From positions 186,001 through 250,000 of the forward strand of contig JBFHQE010000001.1 in assembly GCA_041592335.1 (NCBI GenBank): a stretch of DNA of 64,000 nucleotides, read 5' to 3'. The stretch is from JBFHQE01 sp041592335 (GTDB lineage: Bacteria; Pseudomonadota; Gammaproteobacteria; Thiohalobacterales; Thiohalobacteraceae). The notes below the pieces were generated by a model. That model was not told the origin of the DNA. It ran no database searches and worked only from the letters and a program-made list of their open reading frames with translations. Positions 1 to 9,225 of this stretch are shown piece after piece. Position 1 is the stretch's first letter; every line of letters begins with the position of its first letter. The position numbers and the translations under genes were made by a program.

Positions 1-2
1 TG

Positions 3-1430
3 TTCAGCCGCAAGGATGCCGCGCCGCGTTCGGAGCTTGTGGAGCCGGTTAGTGAACTGCGCGACAGGCAACCCGCCGCTGCGCCAACCCCAAAGGATCA
101 AACGCCGGGCCAGCGTGACATGTTGTTGCATTTACTGGAGCGGCTGGCCGGGCACAGCAAGGCCGTTGAAATATTCAAGGAGCTGCGCGAGCGTGTGTTG
201 CGCGCGCGCACCGAGCAGGAGTTGAAACGCATTGCCGACACCCTCGCCGAAGGCCTGTCCGGCGCACCCGCTTCCACGCCAGCCAGTCCGTCCGCGGACC
301 AGGGCAGTGAAGTATCGGCAGAGATTCCGCCCGACGCCGCTCTCGCGAGTGACGACAGCGGCGAGGCGCCTGCCAACCGGATAGAATGCGATTTCCGCGA
401 TGCGCTGGTGCAGTTACTGGAGCGCCTTGCCATGCCGGCAAACTTTGAGGCACGGGTCGACGCGCTCAAGGAACGGCTGGAAGACAGCTCGGCGCCACTC
501 GAATCCGATACCGTGCTTTGTGAAATGGCCGAGCTGGTCGCGGAAATGCGTATTGAAATCCAGCGCGAAAAAACCGAGCTGGAAGATTTCCTGCAGCACC
601 TGACGACGCGCCTGCAGGATATCGACAGCGTGGTGCTGGGAACCGAATCCAAGCGCGTCGCGTCGTTCGAAAACGGCCGCGACCTGGGTAACAAGGTGCA
701 GGCGCAGATTCTCGGCATTGAATCCTCGGTGCGCAACGTGCAGGAAATCGACCAGCTCAAGTCCGCGGTCAAGCTGAACGTTGACGCCATCATTGCGCAC
801 ATGGAAGAGCATCGGAAGGTGGAAGAGCAGCGCAACCGGGAAGTGGAGGCCGAGGTGCAGGCGCTACGCGGCCGGTTGTCCGAGCTGGAAAGCGAGTCCG
901 AAGAACTGCGTTCCAAGGTGCATTACGAGCGCAACCAGGCCATGACCGATGCCCTGACCGGCGTGCCCAACCGACTCGCCTGGGACGAGCGCATCATCCA
1001 GGAATACGCGCGCTGGAAGCGTTTCCAGACCCCGCTGGCGCTGCTGGTCTGGGACGTGGATTACTTCAAGAAAGTGAACGATGACTATGGCCACAAGGCT
1101 GGCGATAAAGTACTCAAGGTGATTGCCAACCTGTTGCAGGAGAATATCCGCGAAACCGATTTTCTGGCGCGCTACGGCGGCGAGGAATTTGTACTGCTGA
1201 TGACGGGTGCCCAGGATGCCGACGTGGCGGCGGTGGCCGAAAAACTGCGCAAGGCTATCGAGGACTGCGGTTTTCACTACAAGGGTCAGGAAGTGCCGAT
1301 TACCATCTCCTGTGGCCGAACTCATTTCCAGCCGGGCGATAACATCGAGGCGGCCTTTGAGCGTGCCGACCAGGCGCTGTATCGAGCCAAGGAAGCCGGG
1401 CGAAACCGGTGTATATCAGCAGATAATTAG
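3..1430 (+). CDS. Diguanylate cyclase with coiled-coil N-terminus (5' end outside window)
   Basis: The frame is open to the left edge, so the true start lies upstream; a GTG at 39 is the first in-window start. The C-terminal third is a GGDEF domain that would make cyclic di-GMP from two GTP. It has the usual entry motif (DALTGVPNR), a metal-binding DxxxFK-type segment (VDYFKKVND) and the active-site signature GGEEF at about 1176-1190. An RxxD inhibitory I-site (RETD) sits exactly five residues before it, so product feedback inhibition is expected. The preceding part is acidic and helical with long coiled-coil stretches and no membrane segment or recognised sensor. It appears cytosolic. An ATTTTGAG/CTCAAAAT hairpin follows the stop. 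The partner signal is unknown. Confidence 0.9.
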   Translation, partial: FSRKDAAPRSELVEPVSELRDRQPAAAPTPKDQTPGQRDMLLHLLERLAGHSKAVEIFKELRERVLRARTEQELKRIADTLAEGLSGAPASTPASPSADQGSEVSAEIPPDAALASDDSGEAPANRIECDFRDALVQLLERLAMPANFEARVDALKERLEDSSAPLESDTVLCEMAELVAEMRIEIQREKTELEDFLQHLTTRLQDIDSVVLGTESKRVASFENGRDLGNKVQAQILGIESSVRNVQEIDQLKSAVKLNVDAIIAHMEEHRKVEEQRNREVEAEVQALRGRLSELESESEELRSKVHYERNQAMTDALTGVPNRLAWDERIIQEYARWKRFQTPLALLVWDVDYFKKVNDDYGHKAGDKVLKVIANLLQENIRETDFLARYGGEEFVLLMTGAQDADVAAVAEKLRKAIEDCGFHYKGQEVPITISCGRTHFQPGDNIEAAFERADQALYRAKEAGRNRCISADN

Positions 1431-1434
1431 CTAA

Positions 1435-1454
1435 ATTTTGAGTTTACTCAAAAT
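1435..1454. repeat. Hairpin after the diguanylate cyclase gene
   Basis: Arms ATTTTGAG (1435-1442) and CTCAAAAT (1447-1454) flank a 4-nt loop. The hairpin is A/T-rich and has no long T tract on the plus strand, so it may be a weak terminator. Confidence 0.35.
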
Positions 1455-1499
1455 AATAAAAATATAAGTAACTACATAGAGTTGTTTTTTAATTAGCTA

Positions 1500-1534
1500 T
1501 TAACTAGAGTTAACCCTAAACATTGTTGAGGGTT
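1500..1534. promoter_or_regulatory. Inverted repeats before the TetR gene (candidate operator)
   Basis: TTAACT-AG-AGTTAA (1500-1513) and, overlapping it, AACCCT (1512-1517) with AGGGTT (1529-1534) lie just upstream of the TetR start at 1541. TetR proteins commonly autorepress through such palindromes. Which repeat, if either, is bound is inference. Confidence 0.35.
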
Positions 1535-1540
1535 TGATTC

Positions 1541-2203
1541 ATGACTGATCACAAAATCCCCCTGCGTGAGCGCAAGTTCGCCCGCACCAAGCTGACCCTG
1601 GTGGCGGAACTGCGCAAGGCGCTGGAAAAGGAAAGCCTGGAGCAGCTGTCGGTCAAATCCCTGTGCGAGGCAGCCGAGATATCCGAGGCGACCTTTTTCA
1701 ATTATTTCCCAAAGAAGAGCGATTTGCTGGAATACCTGGGACGGCTGTGGGGGCTGGAGTTGCAGTGGCATGCGTTGCGGGCGGCACAGGAAAAGCCGGG
1801 CCTCGCGGCTATCCATGCCCTGTTCGAGCTGGCGGCGCGCCATGTGCAGCAATCGCCCGGGACCTACGGCGAATACATTGCCCTGCTCGCGCATCGGCGC
1901 TCGAAGCCGCAACAGCCAGAGCTGACCTATGCCGAGCGGATGCTGGCGTTTCAGGAGCTGGACGGCATCGCGGATCTTCCCGAACAGGGGCTGGATACGA
2001 TCATGGCCAACCAGGTGCAGCGCGCGATCGACCGGGGTGAGCTGCCGGCCAATACCCATCTCCAAACAGTGCTGCTGTCCCTGATCAGTATCTTTTACGG
2101 CGTCATTCTGGCGTTGCGGGCCAGCAACCCCAATGCGATCGGTCACGCTTATAAAACCCAGCTGGCATTGTTATGGCAGGGGGTCAAGGCGGCCGGGGTC
2201 TAG
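1541..2203 (+). CDS. TetR-family transcriptional regulator
   Basis: A 220-residue protein with an N-terminal TetR helix-turn-helix at about residues 15-62 (SVKSLCEAAEISEATFFNYF, followed by a lysine-rich turn). The rest is an all-helical ligand and dimerisation domain without an obvious family signature. The start is the ATG after a GAGGG-like ribosome site. The stop lies inside the first codons of the next reading frame (HPP protein), so the two are probably co-transcribed and the regulator may control that membrane protein and itself through the inverted repeats at 1500-1534. The effector is not predictable. Confidence 0.88.
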   Translation: MTDHKIPLRERKFARTKLTLVAELRKALEKESLEQLSVKSLCEAAEISEATFFNYFPKKSDLLEYLGRLWGLELQWHALRAAQEKPGLAAIHALFELAARHVQQSPGTYGEYIALLAHRRSKPQQPELTYAERMLAFQELDGIADLPEQGLDTIMANQVQRAIDRGELPANTHLQTVLLSLISIFYGVILALRASNPNAIGHAYKTQLALLWQGVKAAGV

Positions 2204-2205
2204 CG

Positions 2206-3147
2206 TTGGCACTCGAACGTTTATTGGCCTTCATCGGACTCGGCAGCAACAGCACCAGTCATCAGGAAAAATGGGTGTCGGTGGCCGGGGGGCTGTGCGG
2301 CATCCTCGGTATCCTGATTCTCAGTGAGCACTACCTGGGATTGGCAGCTAGTGCCGGTATTGTCGCGTCCATGGGTGCTTCGGCGGTGTTGCTGTTTGCG
2401 GTGCCGCACGGTCCGTTGTCACAACCCTGGCCGCTGGTGGGTGGCCACCTGGTATCGGCATTGGTGGGAGTTACCTGTGCCCAATGGATCCCTGTTCCGA
2501 TCGTCGCGGCAGCGGTCGCGGTAGGACTGGCGATTGGAGTCATGCATTACTGTCGCTGTATCCATCCACCGGGTGGTGCAACCGCGCTTGTGGCGGTGAT
2601 CGGTGGCGAGCAGGTGCATTCCCTGGGTTACCAGTTTGTATTAACCCCGGTCATGTTGAATGCCATCAGTATATTGCTGCTGGCTGTTCTGTTTAATTAC
2701 GCTTTTCCCTGGCGACGTTATCCGGCGGCATTGTCCAGCGCTCGAGAGGCTTATGCCCGTGAACCGGATTCCAGTCGCCTGGATCAATTGATCAGTCATG
2801 AAGATCTTGAATCTGCGTTACAGACAATCGGTACGACCCTGGATGTCAGTGAGAAGGATTTGCAAACCATCGTTAATCTCGCCAATCAACATGCGCAACA
2901 GAAGCGGATCCAGCCACGGGAAATCATCCTGGGGCGTTACTACAGCAATGGCGAATATGGTGCGAACTGGCAAGTGCGGCGAGTCGTGGACATGGCGCAC
3001 CCGGCCAGGGGTGACGATGACCTTGTTATCTATAGAGTGGTTGCCGGCCAGAATCGGCGTAGCAGTGGAACGGAGTCAATCGCGGATTTTGCCCGCTGGG
3101 CAAAATACGAAGTGGAGTTAAACGAGAACTCCTGGCAGCGGAAATAA
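2206..3147 (+). CDS. HPP-family integral membrane protein
   Basis: The N-terminal ~190 residues form an HPP domain: several hydrophobic helices and the diagnostic motif CIHPPGGATAL, preceded by a segment rich in MGASAVLLFAVP. HPP proteins are poorly characterised; a plant member is reported to carry nitrite. The C-terminal ~125 residues are soluble and not recognised. Two starts are possible: ATG at 2173, overlapping the TetR gene by 31 bases, or TTG at 2206 just after its stop. I prefer 2206 because homologues begin near a similar hydrophobic helix, but this is uncertain. Function in transport is inferred only. Confidence 0.75.
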   Translation: MALERLLAFIGLGSNSTSHQEKWVSVAGGLCGILGILILSEHYLGLAASAGIVASMGASAVLLFAVPHGPLSQPWPLVGGHLVSALVGVTCAQWIPVPIVAAAVAVGLAIGVMHYCRCIHPPGGATALVAVIGGEQVHSLGYQFVLTPVMLNAISILLLAVLFNYAFPWRRYPAALSSAREAYAREPDSSRLDQLISHEDLESALQTIGTTLDVSEKDLQTIVNLANQHAQQKRIQPREIILGRYYSNGEYGANWQVRRVVDMAHPARGDDDLVIYRVVAGQNRRSSGTESIADFARWAKYEVELNENSWQRK

Positions 3148-3352
3148 GGCAGGAATTGCCGACCGAAACGTGTCTTTAAGGCAACAATGTTGAAAAATAA
3201 AATGAGATCGGTCTAAGCGGTTGATGTTAAATGCCAAATAAATCCCGTTTCAGATAACGACAGGACAATGTAAAAACCTACGGCACGCCCTAAAGCTTTC
3301 CCTTACGAAGTTTTATATTGCTTGGTAGACAATTTCAGCCGGGAGAGCTGAT

Positions 3353-4627
3353 ATGCGCCAATCAACTACATTGTCCAGGCGGAGTTTCCTGAGTCGGTGC
3401 GCGAAAGTCACAGCCGCCGGTATTGCCGCCACACACGCCCCGTATGTCTTTAGTAAGACTGTACCTACCGTGCGGGTGATGGGAACCCATGTCACTTTGC
3501 AGGAAGAGTTGCGCCAACGCGCGATGCAGGAACTGGGCATCAAGCTGGTATTCGAACCCAGGGGCAGCGCGGCAGTGCTGCAAAAAGCCGCATCCAATCC
3601 GGAGTCCTTTGATCTGTACGAACAATGGTCGGACAGCATTAATATCCTCTGGCAGGCAAAAGCCATTCAGCCAATCGATATCGAACGTCTCACCTACTGG
3701 AAAGAAATCAACAGCCTCACCAAGACCGGCAGGATTGCCCCAGGCGCGAGACTCGGCCAGGGCGATGCGCCTTACAAACTGTTATATGTGCAGGACGATA
3801 GCCGGCTGGGGTCGAATCCGACGGACAAGATCAGCTTCATGCCGTACGTGCACAACGTCGATTCATTTGGATACAACAATGACGCGATCGCCAAGGCTGT
3901 TCCCTATGAGACGGAGAGTTGGGCCTGGCTGCTGAATGACGAATATCGTGGCAAGGTCGCAATCGTCAATGCGCCGACCATCGGCATTTTCGACGCGGCG
4001 CTTGCCGCGCAGGCTGCTGGACTGATGCAGTTTAACGACATCGGTAACATGACCATGCAGGAAATGGATACCCTGTTTGCGATCCTGGCGGAAAAGAAAC
4101 AGCGCGGTCATTTTGCCGGCTTCTGGACATCGGTTCCGCAGTCGGTCGAGTACATGATTTCTAAACGCGTCACGATACAGAGCATGTTCTCGCCGGGTGT
4201 TTCCTCTTCAAGGGGGCATGGTGTGCCAGTGACCTATGCATCGCCGAAAGAAGGTTACCGGGCATGGCACGGCGTGATGTGCCTGTCATCGAAAACCCAT
4301 GGCTATGTGAAAGATGCCGCCTATGAGTATATGAACTGGTGGTTATCAGGTTTTCCCGGTGCATATATCGCGCGTCAGGGTTACTACATTTCCAACCCGG
4401 ATCGTTCCCGGGAACTGCTGCCTGCGCATGAGTGGGATTACTGGTACGAAGGAAAGCCCGCGATCAAGGCATTGCTCGGCACGGATGGCAAGGTGTCTAT
4501 TAACCCGGGCGAGGTGCGTGACGGTGGTAGCTATACAAGGCGGTTTTCCAATATCGCGGTATGGAACACCGTGATGGATAGTTACGACTATAGCCTGGAC
4601 AAGTGGTACGAGTTCCTGAGTCTGTAA
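3353..4627 (+). CDS. Tat-exported periplasmic solute-binding protein
   Basis: A 424-residue extracellular solute-binding protein of the PotD/spermidine-putrescine-like type. The N-terminus has a twin-arginine signal (SRRSFLS) followed by a hydrophobic stretch, so it is probably exported folded. No ABC permease or ATPase gene is adjacent. Instead the hybrid kinase gene begins 2 nt after its stop. This suggests that the binding protein presents a ligand to the kinase rather than to a transporter. The ligand could be a polyamine or similar compound, but the sequence does not prove that. Confidence 0.8.
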   Translation: MRQSTTLSRRSFLSRCAKVTAAGIAATHAPYVFSKTVPTVRVMGTHVTLQEELRQRAMQELGIKLVFEPRGSAAVLQKAASNPESFDLYEQWSDSINILWQAKAIQPIDIERLTYWKEINSLTKTGRIAPGARLGQGDAPYKLLYVQDDSRLGSNPTDKISFMPYVHNVDSFGYNNDAIAKAVPYETESWAWLLNDEYRGKVAIVNAPTIGIFDAALAAQAAGLMQFNDIGNMTMQEMDTLFAILAEKKQRGHFAGFWTSVPQSVEYMISKRVTIQSMFSPGVSSSRGHGVPVTYASPKEGYRAWHGVMCLSSKTHGYVKDAAYEYMNWWLSGFPGAYIARQGYYISNPDRSRELLPAHEWDYWYEGKPAIKALLGTDGKVSINPGEVRDGGSYTRRFSNIAVWNTVMDSYDYSLDKWYEFLSL

Positions 4628-4629
4628 TC

Positions 4630-7600
4630 ATGTTGCCTGACTTCATTAAAGAGCGCTTTAGCATCGGCTATAAAATCGCCTTCGGTTTCCTGTTGCTGGT
4701 GTTGATGTTTGCGGGCATATCGGTTTTTATCATCGGCAACTTTCAGGCTCTGGACAATACCTTCGCGGAAACTGACAGGCTGACCAAGAATTCAATCGAG
4801 ATACTCGAGATTAACAATGCTATCTCCGAACTGCAGCTGACCGCGTTGGCTTATAGTCACTCCGGTAATGCGGTGGTGATTGAAAAAATGAAGGCCAAGT
4901 ACCTGGAAATTGCCCGGAGGTTGCGTGAGATTCTTGCCAGCACCCGCGATGCCGAAAGCCAGAGTATGATCGAAAGCATGACCCAGGTGGTGGATCGATA
5001 TGGCGGCAACATCGACTCCCTGGAGGCGCGCTATCAGTTTCGCCAGTTGTTGCTCGAAGAAGAGTTGCCCTCATTGGCGAAGAGCGGTGCCGAGTTAGTA
5101 AAACAAAAAATCGTCCTTGCGGAAACGAATAATGATTTTACGAAATCCATTCAACTGCGACAGGTATTGCAGCTGTGGCTGGAAGCGCACCTGGATTCAG
5201 TTAACTTTATCAAGAGCAGAAAATATGAACTGAGGAACTCGGTCTATCAGAAGATTGAGCAAATGGCCGATATCTACGCGGCTGTAAATGGCGGAGATCA
5301 TTTTACGCGAATGAATACCCAGTTCAGGGAAATGTTCGACCAGTCAGTACAGGCGAACCGTATTTATCTTTCACTGGTGAATGTGGTTATGGCCGGTGAG
5401 GCACTGGAGTTTACTACGCTATCGGACAAGCTGCGCACGCATTCCCTGCGGCTACAGGAATCCCTTTCCACTAAAAGCAAGGCATCGGTGCAGCAAGTTG
5501 TCAGGGTGACATACTATGCGGTCTTCCTGTCGGTTCCGCTGCTGGTGTTTGTCGCGCTGTTTTATAACTTCAGCATTGCGCGCGCCATACGGTCGATAGC
5601 GGACACATTTAAAAATCTGTTGCGTGGCGATTTTAACCAGACGATACCCGGTATGCATCGTCATGACGAGATCGGCCAGCTGGCAAAGGCGGCCGATGCT
5701 TTTCAGCGAGTAAGCGAAGAATTCAAGGATGCAAAACTGCGTGCGGAAAGCGCCACGCAGCACAAGTCGGAATTTCTCGCCAATATGAGTCACGAAATCC
5801 GCACGCCGATGAATGGCATTATCGGTACCACGGGGTTGTTGCTGGATACCGATCTCGATCAGCGCCAGCGTAACCTGGCCGAAACCACGCAACGCTCGGC
5901 CGAGTTCTTGCTGACGATTATTAACGACATACTGGATTTTTCCAAAATAGAAGCGGGCAAGCTGGAGCTGGAGCGAATACCGTTCGACCTCGAATCATTG
6001 TGCAGCGACGTCGCTGAAATAATGGCTGTGCGTTGCAACGAGAAGAATCTGCAGATGGTGTTGCAATACAAGGAAGGAACGCCGCGTTATCTCATTGGCG
6101 ATCCCGGGCGTATACGGCAGGTGATGCTGAACCTGCTGAGTAATGCGGTGAAGTTTACCGAGAAGGGTTATGTGCAATGCAAGGTTGAGTTGCTATCGCA
6201 GCAGGACGATCAGGCCGACATTCGTATTTCGGTGACAGACACAGGTATCGGTATAGCCGCGGACAAGCAGCGCATTATATTCAACCAGTTCGATCAGGCG
6301 GACGGTTCGACCACTCGCAAGTACGGCGGTACCGGTCTCGGCTTGGCGATATCGCGACAGCTTACCCGAATGATGGGTGGCGATATAACTGTCGAAGGGG
6401 CGCTGGGTAAGGGGTCGACTTTTTCATTCAATCTGCGTCTTGGCGTGGACCATAATATGTCCGTGCGTGCCAGCGCTATCGATACCGATATTGTGCGCGG
6501 TATGAAAGTGATGCTGATCGAGTCGTCGCCAGTCGTGAGAGAGGCGCTCGAGGAGCAGCTGGCGAGTGCATTAATCAAGACTGTTTCGGTTAATACCGGA
6601 AGCGAGGCCATTGCTGGAATTACCATTGCCAGTGAGCAGGGTGTGAAAATCGACGCAGTAATCGTGCCCGACAGCATGCCTGATATGACGGCGGAACATT
6701 TTGCCTGTTTGTTCAAACTGAATCCCAGCATTGCCAAGCCGATACTGATATTCCTGACAGCATCGCCAATCAAGGGGGATGGTGACCGTTACCAGAAGAT
6801 TGGTTTTGATGCTTACCTGGTGAAACCCGTTCGTCCGCATGAGCTGATCAAGACGTTGTCTTACATCGTGATTAACCGCAAGCTGAAAGAGCTTCCGCTG
6901 GTTACACGGCATACCCTGTATGAAAGTGCCAGGGAAAAAATTCGGAAGACGGCGTTCTCGCGTTCCTACGTATTGCTGGTCGAGGATAACCCGATCAATC
7001 AAATGGTCGCGACAGAAATTTTGTCGGGTTATTCATGCGCCATTACGCCAGCCGGTAACGGCATTGAAGCCATCGAGCGTTTCAAGTTCGGCAATTACGA
7101 TCTTATCTTTATGGATTGCCAGATGCCGGAAATGGACGGGTTTGAAGCAACGCGTCGTATTCGCAGGGTCGAGGCGGAGAAGCAACTTGCGCGGACGCCG
7201 ATTATCGCCTTTACCGCCAATGCGATGAGTGGTGATCGGGAGAAATGTCTGGAAGCCGGCATGGATGACTATATTTCCAAACCGGTTAATGAGAGCCAGC
7301 TTGAGGCCTTGCTGGTCAAGTGGCTGCCCGACAAGGTGTTAACGGAAGCTGACGTGAAGCAACTGGATCCACCGCGGGAGCCGATTCGAAAGGTACTGAC
7401 TACCGGCGAAATTACCGACCTACCGTTACTGGATATGAAAATATTCAGTGGACTGGCGCAATTGTTCAAAAACGCATTTCCCGAGGCGGTGGCCAAACAT
7501 CACACGGCGGCCCAGGATAATTTGTCTCTGGCGCAAAACGCCATTGATGAACATGATATGGAATCCCTGCAGCGCGCGATGCATTCCCTCAAGTCTTCAA

Positions 7601-7782
7601 GCCGCCAGTTCGGCGCCATGCAACAGGGCGCGATCGCCGAACAGCTGGAAAGCTTAACGAAAGAGAACAATATCCAGGCGGTGGCCGATGCCCTGCCTGC
7701 TTTACGCGAGCACCATGAATCGGTCGTGAACTTGATGAATGAAGCGCTGCAGGAAACGCGCGCATTAAAAACCGGAAGTTAA
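4630..7782 (+). CDS. Hybrid sensor histidine kinase (HAMP-HisKA-HATPase-REC-REC-Hpt)
   Basis: A 1050-residue inner-membrane phosphorelay kinase. One membrane helix is near residues 15-37 and a second near 297-318, bracketing a helical periplasmic sensor. A HAMP segment follows, then HisKA with the phospho-acceptor H388 (FLANMSHEIRTPMNG) and an ATPase domain with N, G1 and G2 boxes. The first receiver (about 627-745) looks degenerate: the phospho-Asp position appears to be Pro in VPDSMP. The second is canonical (D829 in FMDCQMPEMDG). A C-terminal Hpt carries H985 (MHSLKSSSRQFGA). The start at 4630 is 2 nt after the binding-protein stop; an in-frame GTG at 4603 would overlap. No cognate output regulator is adjacent. 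Confidence 0.9.
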   Translation: MLPDFIKERFSIGYKIAFGFLLLVLMFAGISVFIIGNFQALDNTFAETDRLTKNSIEILEINNAISELQLTALAYSHSGNAVVIEKMKAKYLEIARRLREILASTRDAESQSMIESMTQVVDRYGGNIDSLEARYQFRQLLLEEELPSLAKSGAELVKQKIVLAETNNDFTKSIQLRQVLQLWLEAHLDSVNFIKSRKYELRNSVYQKIEQMADIYAAVNGGDHFTRMNTQFREMFDQSVQANRIYLSLVNVVMAGEALEFTTLSDKLRTHSLRLQESLSTKSKASVQQVVRVTYYAVFLSVPLLVFVALFYNFSIARAIRSIADTFKNLLRGDFNQTIPGMHRHDEIGQLAKAADAFQRVSEEFKDAKLRAESATQHKSEFLANMSHEIRTPMNGIIGTTGLLLDTDLDQRQRNLAETTQRSAEFLLTIINDILDFSKIEAGKLELERIPFDLESLCSDVAEIMAVRCNEKNLQMVLQYKEGTPRYLIGDPGRIRQVMLNLLSNAVKFTEKGYVQCKVELLSQQDDQADIRISVTDTGIGIAADKQRIIFNQFDQADGSTTRKYGGTGLGLAISRQLTRMMGGDITVEGALGKGSTFSFNLRLGVDHNMSVRASAIDTDIVRGMKVMLIESSPVVREALEEQLASALIKTVSVNTGSEAIAGITIASEQGVKIDAVIVPDSMPDMTAEHFACLFKLNPSIAKPILIFLTASPIKGDGDRYQKIGFDAYLVKPVRPHELIKTLSYIVINRKLKELPLVTRHTLYESAREKIRKTAFSRSYVLLVEDNPINQMVATEILSGYSCAITPAGNGIEAIERFKFGNYDLIFMDCQMPEMDGFEATRRIRRVEAEKQLARTPIIAFTANAMSGDREKCLEAGMDDYISKPVNESQLEALLVKWLPDKVLTEADVKQLDPPREPIRKVLTTGEITDLPLLDMKIFSGLAQLFKNAFPEAVAKHHTAAQDNLSLAQNAIDEHDMESLQRAMHSLKSSSRQFGAMQQGAIAEQLESLTKENNIQAVADALPALREHHESVVNLMNEALQETRALKTGS

Positions 7783-7872
7783 AAGGAAGTACTTGATAAA
7801 GCGACGAAGTCGATTCTGAAGTGCCCGACAGATTGCTGGCAAAGCAGAAGCTGGAGAATTTACCGGGAAAGT

Positions 7873-7949
7873 TGGCGCGCCCGACAGGAGTCGAACCTGT
7901 GACCTTCGGAATCGGAATCCGACACTCTATCCAGCTGAGCTACGGGCGC
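7873..7949 (-). tRNA. tRNA-Arg (anticodon CCG)
   Basis: Read on the minus strand, the 77-nt gene has acceptor arms GCGCCCG and CGGGCGC, a D-arm (GCTCAGCTGGATAGAG), an anticodon arm TCGGA-TTCCGAT-TCCGA with anticodon CCG, and a T-arm with GGTTCGAACC. The CCA end is encoded. It decodes CGG arginine codons. Confidence 0.95.
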
Positions 7950-8019
7950 ATCTAGATTTACATCCGGCGCGTAGCATACCGCTTTTGGCGGGTGGAGGTC
8001 TACGGACGTTTGGAGTGGA

Positions 8020-8253
8020 TCAGGCTTTATCGTCGAACAGACTGCCAATCATGGCGTCCTGTGTCTTGATCACCTCGGATGAGGCCTTGGCCTGGGTTTC
8101 GGATTGCATCAGGCTGACCATAGAACCGGCAACATCGGCGGCTCCGCTGTTCATCCCGTTGCTGCTGGCAATTTCCTGGGCGGTTTCCCGGGTGCTGTTC
8201 ATGGCGTTTCGCAAACCCATGACGGCAAAATCGGTAACTGAATCTATCTTCAT
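8020..8253 (-). CDS. Small helical protein resembling flagellar rod/hook terminal regions
   Basis: A 77-residue protein without signal peptide or membrane helix. Its N-terminus (GLRNAMNSTRETAQEIA) resembles the N-terminal helix of flagellar rod/hook proteins. Its C-terminus (ASSEVIKTQDAMIGSLF) resembles their C-terminal D0 helix. It lacks the whole middle region of a true rod protein. It lies 12 nt downstream of the SprA-type gene and is probably co-transcribed. The flagellar resemblance is a reading by eye; the function is unknown. Confidence 0.6.
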   Translation of the reverse strand: MKIDSVTDFAVMGLRNAMNSTRETAQEIASSNGMNSGAADVAGSMVSLMQSETQAKASSEVIKTQDAMIGSLFDDKA

Positions 8254-8265
8254 GACATTCTCCCT

Positions 8266-8997
8266 CTAGGCAGTCACATTGAGTTGTGTCCCAACCGTGG
8301 GAAAGAGTCCATTGGCAGTAATCTGGTTAACGCTGAAACGCCGGGAACCCTCGGCGGCGTAGGGGCTGGAGGCGACGATGGGTTCTGCGTCTTGAGCGGT
8401 TTCACTTCCCCTGGCCGCGCGTTCCTCGGCAATTTCACTCCGGGCTTCGGTGGCCATCTTGCGCGCCTCGGCCGCGACTTTCCGATCCTGTGCGGAAGGG
8501 TCTTTCGGCGCACTCGCGGCACGCTCGATGACTTCGGCCTTGCGCAAGGTGGCTTCCGGATCATTCGGTACCTTGCTGGTATCGATGTTCACCTCGCCAC
8601 CGGTGGCATAGTTGCGCCCGTCCGGGCCACGCTCATAACTGAAACTGATGCCGCCGCGCGCATACTGGTCGGCCGCGGCCTTGTGGGCTAATTCATGCTG
8701 GCGCACTTCCTGGTCGCGTTTCTGCAGTTCCTCGACTTTTTCCTGGTCCTGTTCACTGAGGGCTTCGCCGGTGATGGATTTTTCGTCCGAGCCGGTCGCC
8801 TCGCGCTTCTTGTCATCGGCGCGGCGTTCCTCGGTGCGTTTCTCGGACTGGGTTTGCGAGGCAGCCGCATCCGATGGCGTGGTAGGTACCACCGGGCGCG
8901 CGGTTTCATTCTGCGGCAAGGTCTGGTTCAGCTGGGATGCCGGAATCGGCACCGCTGTCGGCAGACTTGCTGGATTGAAACCGGACTGGATGATCAT
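8266..8997 (-). CDS. SprA-related putative metalloprotease
   Basis: A 243-residue protein with a low-complexity, Pro/Thr/Ser-rich N-terminus, a strongly charged segment (about 50-95) and the HExxH-like motif HELAH at residues 101-105. This is followed by the family hallmark GGxxFSYxxGPDGxxYATGGEV. These features match the SprA-related putative metalloprotease family, whose substrate is not known. The C-terminal part is Ala/Arg/Glu-rich and probably helical. There is no signal peptide. It heads a two-gene minus-strand unit with the small rod-like protein, which hints at a surface or flagellum-associated role. Confidence 0.82.
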   Translation of the reverse strand: MIIQSGFNPASLPTAVPIPASQLNQTLPQNETARPVVPTTPSDAAASQTQSEKRTEERRADDKKREATGSDEKSITGEALSEQDQEKVEELQKRDQEVRQHELAHKAAADQYARGGISFSYERGPDGRNYATGGEVNIDTSKVPNDPEATLRKAEVIERAASAPKDPSAQDRKVAAEARKMATEARSEIAEERAARGSETAQDAEPIVASSPYAAEGSRRFSVNQITANGLFPTVGTQLNVTA

Positions 8998-9148
8998 TCG
9001 CCTCTAACCTGTTGAAATCAGTTAAAAACCTGCGATCACCATAGAAAACAATAACTTAGGTGGGTCCCGGGGCAGGTAATGCGTCCCTTATGCACTCTAG
9101 CGGCGATGGCAGACATTTTCTTTAGCGGGCTGGACGGGGTTTGGGGTG

Positions 9149-9177
9149 TTTTGGCTGTCGGGGCAAAGGGCTATAAT
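9149..9177 (+). promoter_or_regulatory. Candidate sigma-70 promoter for cytochrome c5
   Basis: A TATAAT -10 box lies at 9172-9177, about 48 nt before the start codon. The -35 is poor: TTTTGG at 9149-9154 with a 17-nt spacer. Confidence 0.5.
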
Positions 9178-9225
9178 CCCGCGCCAATCATTTAATTAAA
9201 GTAATGGAACATTTGGAGACCCTTG

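Noticed and set aside
98..916. Long minus-strand open frame opposite the first cyclase gene
   Set aside because: Ser/Arg-rich translation typical of the antisense of a GC-rich gene; no motif or ribosome site.
3281..3295. Possible sigma-54 promoter before the Tat binding-protein gene
   Set aside because: The sequence GGCACGCCCTAAAGC resembles the others, but the spacing between GG and GC is 11 rather than 10 and the leading T is missing. Sigma-54 tolerates this poorly.
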